Positions 1 through 11,900 of a DNA stretch of 64,000 nucleotides are shown piece by piece. The translations under genes were made by a program, and so were the position numbers. Positions within the stretch are counted from its first letter, which is position 1; every line of letters begins with the position of its first letter. The stretch is from contig NC_061774.1 of assembly GCF_022458985.1 (NCBI RefSeq), positions 21,732,697 to 21,796,696 of the forward strand. Reading direction: 5' to 3'. Origin of the DNA: Mugil cephalus (Eukaryota > Chordata > Actinopteri > Mugiliformes > Mugilidae). The notes beneath the pieces were generated by a model. The model was not told where the DNA came from, did not search any database, and was given only the letters and a program-made list of their open reading frames with translations.

Positions 1-706
1 TGTGACTAGTTCATATGATGAGACTGGACTGGACTGAAGAGAATTATGGGAGATGAGATGTGACTTTGCAAGAGCTGCAACTCATTCGCAAAACACCTTT
101 CAGTGGAAACACATACAAAGTGCAATGTTTTATCAAAATTTCAGCTTTTATTTTGAAGCTAGTGAGACTGTAAATCTCTTTGAGTACCAACTGTTTAAAA
201 TATGGTGTTAGTATTTGCATCAATCCACCAAGTAACAGTATTCATTTAGAGTTAAGTTTCTATATACTAGATAAAATTATACAGTATAAATCCAATATTT
301 GTTCCTTTTAGTTCTGTTTTTGGTCCCCACCAACTACCGAGTCAAAAACAGGAGTTTTTTAGGACTTTAGGACCTAACTTTGATAGTTTGCCATTTAGTT
401 CTGGAAATGTTTATAGGCCTTGCTCTTTTAAACAACTTTGGTTAAAGAGTTAATGAAATCCTTTCATCTGTAAAACCAAAGACACTAACATGTTTAGTAG
501 AGTTTGTAATGATTTTCTGTGATTTTGCTGCTTTAAGGTGTAACACGTTCACATTGTGGAAACATGATTACCACTAGGTGGCTCCACCAGCGTCCTCCAA
601 ATATTTCTTGCTCATATTTATGAAAATTAATATAGGTGATGAAAACAGCAGGAATTATATATATAGAGGTATAAAAGAAGTGGAACAAACAAGAATAGTT
701 CCCAAC
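1..706. other. Non-coding stretch inside the cnga3-like gene (intron after the S1 exon)
   Basis: No exon was found here. The next exon of the channel, which should continue after the S1 segment, must lie beyond the left edge. The stretch is AT-rich with no open frame matching the CNG channel family. Confidence 0.6.
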
Positions 707-2024
707 CTGACTACTAGTAGAGTCCAGTTATAAAAGACTGCCACACCAATCAGGATCAGCCAGTGGTAGTACACATCATCAGACGGGGACAAGACCACCA
801 CATTACACTTCCTCCTCCTGACAGGAAGTCAAAAGACATTTACATGTGAGCGTCGGCTGGTGTTTCAGTGTGTGCATTTATGTATATTGTTCATTGTTGA
901 TATCTCACGTGCGCCTGGAGCGTCTCATTTCATTCTCCGTATCGGAGCCCGTGCGGCTGTGGCTGAACCTGCTGGGCGGGGCCTGTATGTCCATGTTGGC
1001 GGGGCCCCTGAATCGCTCCAGAAAGGAATCTGGTCGCTCCGTCTCCTCAGCCAAGCTCTTATGAGCCCATTCTCTCAAAGTCATCACCATACTGACTAAC
1101 CTGGAGACAGACAAGCAGATAAAAAGTGTGATTACACCTAAAATCAGTGTAGCGCAGCATCAGTCATCTACTGTACTGTGGACGATATGACACAAAGAAA
1201 AAAAAAATGTCGTACCTGGAGAGGGCCCCTCTTCCACGAAAGGAATTCTGGGAACTGATGTCTCTCCTGTCAATGGCCGCCATCCTCTGTAGCTCTGAAG
1301 ACGTGTCATCACACACAGATTGTCCCCTACAAATTATACAACACACCAATCTCATAAAATCTCTGTAACCCCAGTATATACAACAATATGTAATGATGAT
1401 AGTCACCAATTACACATAACATTATGACCACCTTCCAAATTTTGTGTAGGCCTCTGAAACAGTTCTGACTCACCAAAGCTCCAAAAAGTTTCCCAGCACA
1501 ACAAGATGGTCACTTCACCTGTCAGTGGTTTTAATGTTGTGGCTGATCGTTGTATTACCTCCTTGTTACGTGCTAGTGTTTCAAACATTTACCTGTCTAT
1601 AAAACCACAAAGTCTGTCGCCTCCATTAACCAGTCATCTCTTTAGCTGAATAATCTACCACAGTTATTAACTAACTGACTTCCCTTTGTCCCTGGTAGAA
1701 TGTAACAGAGCAATAAAGCAGCAGGTTGTAAAACCGAAACAATGAGCTAAGAGACACCAGGACAACTGCAGAGCTGAGTGATATTTCTTTGCAGGACTGC
1801 CAATACAGACGTCTCTCATTTTTTGTTAACCCTGATAAGGACAAACGTATTCTTTTCCAGTTTATTTATTTATTTGGATAACTTAGCGGTAGCTGTGCTT
1901 TTTGCTATCATGTTTGGCAAAGGTATGCATATTTTGATATTTCAAACTTAAATCCCATAATACTCCATTTTTACACTGTGTAACTTAAATTGTTAACTTA
2001 ATGTTTAATGGTAATAGCAATGGC

Positions 2025-2056
<32 letters not shown>

Positions 2057-3111
2057 GTGTTATTGCTATTTTTTGGGGCATTTTTGAAGAACCTTCTAGG
2101 TTTGTCCCTTAACGGTAACAACTTGACACTTTTTGGAAATCTGACACTACAGAAATATATATATATATATATAAATAAAATGTGTCAAAATCAATGTTTC
2201 TACTAATCATTGGCATGTTGAAATCTCTAATAATCCCCCCGAAGAAAAATCCACTTTCCATTTAGATAATTGAAAATGCTTCAATTTTTTAAATTCTTTT
2301 CAAACACTGGCATATAAAGTGTTGAAATTCAGAAATGAATCAAACTTTTGGTATTTGTGATTAGTACTGAAGTGGATTAAAAAATTTATGTAAAAAAGGA
2401 CACTTTAATTCCTTAACAGTAACAAGGTAACAATTTTTAAAAATATGGCACTACAAAAGAAACAAAATAAATAAATAAAAATAAGAAACAATCAAAATCA
2501 GCAATCATTGACATGTCCAAGGCTGTAATAATAATTCCCCCATGAAAAATCTACTTTCTATTAACATTATTAAAAATATTTCAGTTTTTGAGTGTTTGAA
2601 TTCCAATTTTTTATGTTTTGATGCCATCGCAAACACTGGCATATAAAAAGCTTAAAAGTCAGAAATTAATCAACGTTTTGTTGTTTATGATTAGTACTGA
2701 AGTGGATTAAAAGATTTATGGAAAAAACAGGAGAAAAAATTATTGCCACATCCTTTTTTTTTCATGGCGTTTTTGAAGAGGACACTTTTGTCCCTTAATG
2801 GTCACAATGTGACAATTTTAAAATCAGGTATGAGGGTTAATATAAAAAATTGTGAGCAGTGCAGCTTTAATTTGAAATTATAAATATCTGACATACAACA
2901 GCAAACGTGCTATTTTTTTAATGAATTTTAAAATTTTAAAAGATTTTGACCAGTTGTATGTATTCTCCCATAACACACAGGGTTGTTAGGTACCATACAA
3001 TATCATCAGTGTGTGTGTGTACCTGCTAAGTGTGCTGTCAGCTCGCTCACTCTCCTCCTCTGTCCATGTCTTCACAGACAGTCTTTGTGAGTCCTGTCCT
3101 GGACCTGTCAT
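707..3111 (-). CDS. cnga3: Cyclic-nucleotide-gated channel alpha subunit, CNGA3-like (N-terminal part, cut by the window edge)
   Basis: CNGA3 forms the cGMP-gated cation channel of cone outer segments together with CNGB3. Four exons join in frame: 3023-3111, 1216-1326, 909-1100 and 707-817. They give 167 codons and every junction has phase 2. The start codon at 3111-3109 has A at -3. Visible landmarks are LSVKT (residues 11-15), DDTSSELQR (36-44), SFRGRGA followed by an LREW motif (75-78), PDSFLERFRG (90-99), and the first transmembrane segment S1 with VYYHWLI and FYNW (about 146-167). LSVKT and the DTSSELQR context followed by F-x-GRGA match vertebrate CNGA3 better than CNGA1; CNGA2 shares DTSSELQR and PDSFLERFRG, so the paralogue call is likely rather than certain. 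Pore, C-linker and cyclic-nucleotide-binding domain lie outside the window. Teleosts may have two copies (a and b), and I cannot tell which this is. Confidence 0.85.
1420..1556 (+). repeat. Fragment of the 8-copy inverted-repeat transposon family (copy A)
   Basis: Lies in the first intron of the cnga3-like gene. It begins with the left-end motif cattatgaccaccttcc and ends with ggttttaatgttgtggctga. The internal part is deleted compared with the longer copies at 10470, 27590, 29095 and 44245. Confidence 0.75.
2045..2840. repeat. Diverged tandem duplication of about 300-380 bases, a little over two units
   Basis: Two consecutive stretches carry the same landmarks in the same order: ccttaac(a/g)gtaacaa at about 2107 and 2412, caaacactggcatataaa at about 2303 and 2630, and gattagtactgaagtgg at about 2360 and 2689. 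A third partial unit starts near 2725. It sits in the first intron of the cnga3-like gene, next to a run of 23 A (2025-2047) and a TA microsatellite (about 2155-2171). Confidence 0.75.
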
Positions 3112-5950
3112 ACTACACACACACACGCACACATTCAACATAGCCGTCAATTTCTACACAACACATCAAAGTTGTCAGACTCACACAACACGATCATCCA
3201 GATATGTGAAGTGAAACGCAAGCTTAGAAAACGCACCTCTATACCGAAGAGACATGCACACACTTTAGAGACACTTCTCACATGCAACGATGGACACACA
3301 GTCAGAAGAGGGAGGAGGTCACCAAGCGTGGGTCATCCCGGATCGGGCATCACCATAGCAACCAGCTGTGCAGTAGTTATGGCAACAGATCATGAGAGGT
3401 AGAGGCAGAATGACAGCATGTGATGTGTGTTCGACAAACCTGACCGATCTTGTGTTGTCCCAAGTGTTCAGAGCCTCAATCCATCAGTTCAGTCCTCGAG
3501 TTTAGTTCCCGTCTATTAATCTGCGTCTGTTTCCTCTAAATGAACAAGCCATTCATGACAAACGGGCTGTGGGGAGCGCACATATGATGGGGTGGCTGGA
3601 TGGACGGAGTGAACAAATGTAACTGATGAAAGGGATGATCACATGGCGCTAGACAAAAGCATCGTTTAAATTGCAAATTTTGCGTTAGTGTGTGTGTGCG
3701 TCTATTCGCCAGCGAGCTCATCTGAATTCAAGAACCTCGTCTGAAGTGGCCTCTGAACTGCGAGTGTGTCTTTGTGTGCGTGTATTCGTCTGATTACTGA
3801 GAGAGTGAAGTGTTTTCGTGCCCACACCTGCACAAGTGAAGTAAGAAGAAGAAGTGAGGTGTTATTTCAGCTCTGTTCAGGACATTGTACTTTAATCCAC
3901 GATGCAGATTTGCCACCGCGGCATCTGGCTGACCTGGTCCTGATTGGCTGTGTTTGTTTTTGCGGACACTGAATTCGCCGGAAACGAGACACGGTTCACG
4001 TCAAATGCGCCCACGCTCGTGTTGTTATTGCCTGAGTCATACCCAGGTCCCATCTAAAAAAGTGCAACATCTGCCTCTCAACGCTAATGGCAACTGTCCG
4101 TGCCACTATAATGATCAACCACAGTGTTGACATAGCAACAGCCTGGCAACCGCATTGCTTCGTTAACAGCTGCCCCTGTGTTGTGTTGATTTTCTCTTGC
4201 ATAACCACAAAATATGAAAGAGATTGTCCGGTTCTCTTATCGTTAGATAATAGAAAAATGGTCTGAATATGTGTGTTTATAAAGTTATTTTTATTAGAAG
4301 AAGGGTAAAATGTGGAAGCTTTCTTATATTAAAACTTCAAAATATCCTAAATAGCAGGAACAGTAAAGGAGGCAGTGATACTAAGACACACCGACACTGT
4401 CCATTTTCAACTGAAAAATGAAAAAAATAATAATTTTAAGCCTAAAATGTTTCCCACCATTAATAACAGCTAAAAGTCACTTAGAACAAAAGCAATTACT
4501 CTCTTGCTAGTCTGGGGAATTGAATGACATTTTTATCTCGCATAATCAAAAAGAATAAGTGTCCATCTCTACTCTCCAGGTTTTACTTATTATTTTTCTA
4601 GTACATTACAGAGAAAGCAATGAACAGACGGAGCAATGAACATTTGGAAAACTTGTTTTTATTTAACATTTTTGATGTGATTGTACACCCTGACTTTTGG
4701 AAGTATTGCTAGTAACAGTATCTGTATTTTACCACGGATAACCAGTGAAGATAGGAAAGTGCTTTGCAGGGAAAACATCTTTTATAAAGGAAATAAAAAA
4801 AAAACAAAACAACAACCGTGGAATGTTAAGAACAGCAGCAGCAGCAGCAGCAACAAACCCGGAAAACCTTTAAAACATCCACGTTTTCAACTGCAGCATT
4901 TGGTCAAAGTTTGGTCTGACGTTAACAAACAAACATGGAGGAAGGCAAACGGTAACTGCTGGAGATGGACAGCGTTTTGGTTTCAGAGGAGAAAGGTACG
5001 ACACAGTCCTCTTCCTACTTCTCGATGAGGTCGTGTTTTTAAAAGCAGTAGCAGCTTTGCCATGTTCACAAGTTAAAACGAGAAATAAGCTTCAATTTTA
5101 GTCAAACGGGAGCCGTGGATATTTAAGCTTTAGGTTCTTATTAAGGTCTGTGAGTGTATTTGATATATTTCCAGGTCTTATTAAGAGGTTTTAAGTGGAA
5201 GAAAATACCCTATAAGATACTAAATACCAGATGTTTTATTAGAAATTTGGTCAAATGTGTAAGTTTATTTATTTAAATACATCTGAACCACTTTATCTGA
5301 CTGCTGATTGACTATTGAACCTAATGAAGGCAAAAAAAAAAAATAAATGTTTTCTATAATGTATTCTAGTATGAAGGCTATCTCTCATCCATCACAGCTT
5401 TGGTCTTATTTAAAATTAAAAGGCTCAAATGTGTTCAGAGAAGATTATTATGGCTTACGTATAATAAACAGCTCATAGTGTGAGCGCGCTGGCACATCGG
5501 GAGTTACTGCACGAGTTGTACACATGGGTAATTTGAGACAAACGTAACACTGCAGCTAAATTATACGGAAGGACTAATAAACTTGAGATGGTCACGAGAC
5601 GAAACAAAAACAACATTTACAGCCACGGAAGGAGTGTGGGAATAATAATCCCTCAGACGTTCTACTCCTTAAACTGAGATCCAGAAAAAAAGCCCGACTT
5701 AAATATTAAAGTCATGTTATAGAAGTCCTGGTTTACTGCTTAATGTTGACGACTATTTGGAAACGAATGTTTCATTTCTTTCTGTGGTTATGAATGTGGA
5801 ACAGATTAATAATCTCTATTTTGGCTACATCAAAAAAAAACAAAAAAAAACAAGGAGACAATATATCTATGTTCACTCGCTTCATGTTTCATCAAAACAG
5901 CCAAAGTCAGTGATGTGTCAGATGTGTGTGTGTCTGTGTGTGTGTCTCCT
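3112..5950. other. Intergenic region between cnga3 (start side) and plastin (3' side)
   Basis: Should contain the cnga3 promoter and 5' UTR (right of 3111) and the plastin 3' UTR (left of 5951). On the minus strand AATAAA appears near 5266 and 5234 as possible poly(A) signals for plastin. A short CAG repeat lies near 4833-4850. No convincing coding exon was found on either strand. Confidence 0.5.
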
Positions 5951-8900
5951 TTACGCCTTCTTCATGCCTCGGCCCATCAGGCAGGCGAAGATGGTCATCA
6001 CCATCTTGGGGTTGACCTCCACCAAGTCGTCAGGCAGGGCGTAGACTTTGGCGCCGATCTTCCTCGCCATGGAGACGGCGTACCTGGTGCAAGGAAAGGG
6101 GTCGTGTTAGGGTTACCGCGGAAACGTATCAGATTGTTATTGCTGCTTTATCACACGCTGCATAAAACCTACATGTGGCAATAAAAAAAAAATGGTACTG
6201 GAACCACCTACATTCAGAAAAAAATGTCAAATAAAACAAATGTTGCAAAAAACTGTAATGGAAACACAGCTACTGATGTCTTGTAGTAGTGAGTAGTAGC
6301 AACTATATCTGTTAGCCCTTTAAGACCTAAACATCTGCCTGCAGATAAAAAATAAAAAAATTACCATAATTCACCGATGGACAAAATTCAAATTTCAAAG
6401 CTGAACACTGGGGGAAAAAAAGCTGCCATTATGGTAATGATGCTGCTGTTGGTTGGAGAAACCTAGGGTTGTTTGGGAAGAATTTGTTGGTAAAAATAAA
6501 AGTTAGTTATACCATTGAGATGTAACGAAGGTCTTCCACTTCCCAGTGTTCAGCTGCACTTTGAATTTTGTCAATAGTGCAAACCATGAGTTACGGTAAT
6601 TCAAAAAAACGCATAGTTTAAGTGTTGGATGTCTGGAGTCTGACGCTGCATTATTTTCTAAACAGTTTAAATACAGAGCTACATCTGAGTCACTATCCTG
6701 AATGTGTGATAGGACATTGTGAGTGTATAAAGGCATCCTATTACATTGTTTTGGTTTTAAAATGCAGAAAATAGACCCAATCACTTCAAACATAAGCTCA
6801 GAGGAAGGTGTCTGTGATTACTTGGCATTGTCCAGTTTGTCTTCGTCCGACAGATCTTCTTTTTTAACCAGGTCAAAGTTCACGCTACGGGGCTGGATGG
6901 CGTCGATCAGGTCCAGAACGGGAATACTGGTACTGATTGACTTGTCCTAAACAAATAAACACACACACAGACACACACACACATACGTACAGCTGTTAAC
7001 AACTATCCATCAGATTATTTGTCTACAATTAAATTAATCTTTGTCAATTTGTCTCGTAACAAACTTGTCACTTGCCTTAAAGCTTTTGATAGATGAAGTC
7101 TTTCCAGCCTCCGCCAGCGTCTTGTTGACCCAAGAAATTATCAAATCGTCTCCAGCGACCTCTCCATGTCCAAGGTCTTCAAGGACATTTAAAGTGTACC
7201 TGCATATGGATGTTAGAATATCAGCTTCACTGTAACACTGACTGTAACTGTAACGTCAGAATTTATTGCTCCTTATTTATCCTTCCTGTGTATATAGTAT
7301 ATTTACCTCTGTCTTCTTAATTTTTGCTTATACTATTTTACATTATTTATTTTATTATTATTATTTTTATATAACAGATTTAATATCATATATTTCATTT
7401 AATTTTTATTTATTTATTAGTTTAAACTTACTAACTAACTTACACCTATTTTCTGTTATTATTATTTGCATTATTTTTATATGATATATATTTTATTTAA
7501 TTTTTATTTATTTTTTAAACAATTACACCTAGCTTTTTATTGTTATTATTTGTATTATTTTTATATGACAAAGTAAATTTAATTACATTTAATTAAATTA
7601 AATTTTTATTTTATTTTATTTTTATTTTTTGAATATCGTACACCTATTTTTCTAATTATTATTATTTGTATTGTTTTATAATATATAATAAAATTATTAT
7701 ATATTTAATTTAACTGTACTGTGACCATGCAATTTCCCTTGCAGATCAATAAAATTTGTCTAAGTTTAATGTTTTTGTGTTGTATATTCCATAAACCACG
7801 CTGTGTTCATGCGTTCCTTGCGGCTTCGATAAATGGAATGAAAACGTAGGAAAGTGTTTATATTCTACAGTGGGAGAACAGCCCCCTCTATGTGTAATGG
7901 ACGGTACAGCAACTACAACAACATCCCCATGTGTAGTCACCAGCTACATTTCCTATGTTTGTGTAGATGTCTCAAAATAACAAGATGGAACTGAAGTAAT
8001 TATTAGTCAATCACCTCCTCATCAGCTGCCACACCAACGCCAGAGTCAAAGTTGCATTTCCGTCGTACAAGTCCTGCCCCCCAATTCCCACCAGGGAAAA
8101 ACCTGCCTTTCCCTTTCCCAGCTCCACGGCATAGTTGCAGTTTTCGATCTGTCGTGCACACAGACACACACAAACTTAATATACAACATATATCAGTGTG
8201 TCCTTATACACCAGGGTATTTAGTGCATGACCATTATAACAGAATATATTTGTTTCCCTTGTTCTCTTTGGGTGAGAAACTGAAATGAAGTCACTTGCTC
8301 CTTAAATTTCTTAAATTTTTGCTTCTTTAGAGAATATGTAAATTGAAATATTTACCTTTTTCAAGTGTCCTCCTCCTGCTACCTTGAACGGAGGATGGTT
8401 GACCCTGTTGTCCCAGTCCACCGGCACCTTGATCCTTTCATAAAGCTGCAGGATCACCATGGCATCCTGCAGATCGCTGCATTAGGAGCACAGGTGGGTA
8501 TCGTTAATGGTGTCGATGCTTAAAAGGTGCCCGAACTGGTGTTTAACGGATGGAAAACATACAAAACTTTATATTTTTAAGGCATTATGTGATGTGCAAG
8601 TTGAACAAATAATACAAATATAACTAAGACTAAGAAATAAATTAACCAATATAAAATAAAATTCACAACAAACTATCATAATTATCATAATAAGAACAGT
8701 GGGGTCTCGCAGGCTTCATGTTACGTGTTGTCAGACATTTAGTCAAATTTGAGGCGTTGCCGGTTCATCTTTGTTTTTTAATAAAAAAATAAATTCACAC
8801 ACTTTTTCAGTGTTTTTGGACTCAAACTCAAGATTTACCTCAAAAATACATTCAAATTTTAAGACCTTATTAAGTCATGACAAGACTTTTTTTTAATAAT

Positions 8901-11900
8901 TTTTTAATTAATTAATTTCCCCAAAATTGAACTATCAACACGCTGTTCAAGGTTCACGTCCATCCATGCAGGTGAAAAACTGACGTGACGCCACATGTAG
9001 CGTCGACACAGCTACAGAGCTAAGGGGACGCTAATTAAAAATTCATTGGCACCAGAATGAAGCACTGAAATCTGTGCTGCTTTTCGGTCTGGTTAAGCTC
9101 AGGTGAACGTACACATGGATATACATTTAAACAGAAGATGAGCGTGGCAGTAAACCAGCGGCTGCAGCAACTTGTTTCAGAGAAAGAGACACTGACCCGT
9201 AGATGTGGTGAACATGTGGGCTGACACCGAGAGAGTTCATCCAGTTCCTGAACGTCTTCTCCTCCCTGGACTCACCTGCAGAGTGTCAGAAACAAAAGCA
9301 ACCAGCAGATTTTACTCGTGAGGAAATCTGCCTCCTTATGTGTACATGGATGCGAGTGAAAGGGATCCTCCATGTTTACCTTCGACGTTCCAGTCCTGGT
9401 TCTCTGGTTTGGTGAGAGCCGGGTGCTTGTTGAAGAGCGTGGCCACGAAGGCCATGTTGAGCTTTGAGTTTCCGGAGACGACGTCGGTAGCGGTCACGAA
9501 CTGTCGGCAGCTCAGACGGTCGGCCTGGGTCAGCATGTTTTCAGCCCTCCTTGTGAGATCCTTCTCCTGGAGACGCACAGAGAGAATACGATGTAAATAT
9601 CTCGACATTAACCCTGAGCAAATGATGCAAAAATGTGAAAAATATATGTATACATATATATGTCTGGCATACATAATGACATTTTAGGGATTCTATACAC
9701 TAAATAACACCAGAAAATAAGTGAAATAAGGATTTTACAGCAAAAACTGAGTAATAAATAAATAGAAAACTCAACACAATAATTTGGGAAACTTAAATAT
9801 GGTGATGGTTTTAGCTTCGGGAATATTTATTTTTATTTTTATTTTATTTTGGTTATGCACAGCCTCAAAACCAAAACAAAAACAAGCATGGCGCCAATAT
9901 GGAGTCATACTGGTGCCCTAAAGTAGAAAAATAACAAATACAAAAACACATGAATTAATAGAACATTCTGTGCACGTTTAAAGAGAAATAACATGATAAC
10001 AAAGAATAACTGTAAGCATATGACTCCATAAAGGAAGACTATGAGATTCCTGACGGAAGTCTTAAATTGTCAACTTTATGACCAACATTAAAACCACACT
10101 TGAGCAAAAGACATTTCTTCTCTCATGATTCGATTTGAATTTCATCACGAGCCTGGGACAATCCCACAGGAAACGGGATGAGGGTCAACAGGAAGTGTGC
10201 CCCCGTGCCAGCTTCCGATATAAAAAGCCGACCTCAGACTGAACGCATCCGCCAGTTTCTATTGTCTGAAAAATAAAAGACGTAAAAAAGCGTGTGGTGG
10301 CTGTGGACTCACATATAGACCGGTCATGTCGACGTCAATGCGAGGAACGTCCTCTTTGCTGCCATCCGGTGCAATCTGCTCCAGCAGGTGGTAGTACGCC
10401 TTGGAGTCCTGCACAGAAAGGCAGATAAACAAAAACACACGAGATGAGACGGATACGCCCACGAGGCTTCCTAATACTGTGCAGGTCTCCAAAACAGTTC
10501 GGACTCGTCAGAGAATGGACATGGGAGGACGAAACAGTTTGGGATCTAGTGAATTTGGAGGCCAGGTCGACACCTTGTGCTCTTCTTCATGTTTTTTGAG
10601 TTGTTCCTAAACCGTTTTTGTGTGTGTTCGCTACGGGGTGGAGGGTCCCTGCTCCGGTATAGGTGGAGGTCTAAAACTAACATCAACGCCAATGCCAGGT
10701 CCAAACGTTTCCCGGCAGAACATTGAATTCACAAGATAGTCACAAGATGGTCCTAATGTTATTCACTTCTCCTGTAACTGGTTTTAATGTTTGATCCGTG
10801 TGTGTGTGTGTATCAGGAATGCTTCACAGAGTGATAATCCACCGGAGGATCTAGACCGTCCAGATAACATCAATTAACATAAAAAAAATTAAAAAAAAGC
10901 TGCGGCTTGTAAAAGTTAAATCATTATATCGGGTAATATGAGATGAGGTCTTTACAGTCTTAAAACTCCTGAACTGCACACAGTGTCATCTGGCAGCCGG
11001 GATTATTGTCAAATGTCCCCACATTTAGGATTTAAAATCTGGCCACCCAGGACATGCAGCAGCTGACTGTTGCCAAGCAACACTGGTAAACACTGTAGCC
11101 CGGTTATCACATGACGGCCTCTTAATTTTCGGCTCCGGAGAAGCCGTCGCTTCCTGATTCATCCCCCTGGCATGAAAATTCAAACGTGGTCCTGTGGTGT
11201 GTGACGCAGCCTCATTTCTCGGTGGCTGCAGTTCCTGCGGCGTTTGCATGTACGAGATTAGACACGAGAATATCGGTTAATTTCCTCCTTCGGTCCCATT
11301 TACATGCAGGTCATGGTACATACATTCACATTAGGGCCAAAACAAACAAACGAGTCCAGTTGAATTCGTTTTACATGACAAAACAGGCTGGGTTTTTTTT
11401 TTCAAACACTGTCATTTCCTGACCTTAATATCGCCAGAGAAGTTGGATAAGGACATGCCGACTTTCTTTAAGTGGAAATTGGCCCATCTCAGTAGCAGCT
11501 CCTCGGGACTGAGTTTCATCAGCTCCTCCAGACTCTCTCCTTCCTCTAGCAACGCTGCAATAGCTGCACACGCACACACACATACAGAAGAAGGAATGTG
11601 TTTTTGGGTGGGTGTAGGTATTTACATGTTACGTCCAATGTTGTTTTCTGCAGCTGCATTGTTACGTGTGCGTCGCGGCAGCATCTGCAGTCCGTGTCGT
11701 ACCTTCGTTGCGGCTCAGCTCTATGTCAGCGAACAGCCCGATCTTGATAATCTGCCAGAGGAGTCCGAGCACCAGATGAGGTTTTCCCTCCTTCAGATCT
11801 TGAGCTCCGATATTGACGACCTGGCAGCCGATGGCCGAGGCCGAATTCAGAGCCAAGTTCAGATTCTCCTGTTGGAAGAAGAAAAAGCAGACATGCAGGG

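Noticed and set aside
4681-5028. 115-codon plus-strand frame with poly-Ser
   Set aside because: The serines derive from a short CAG repeat; no splice or family support.
7075-7079. Use of the GT four bases past the plastin GC donor
   Set aside because: It would break the reading frame into the next exon.
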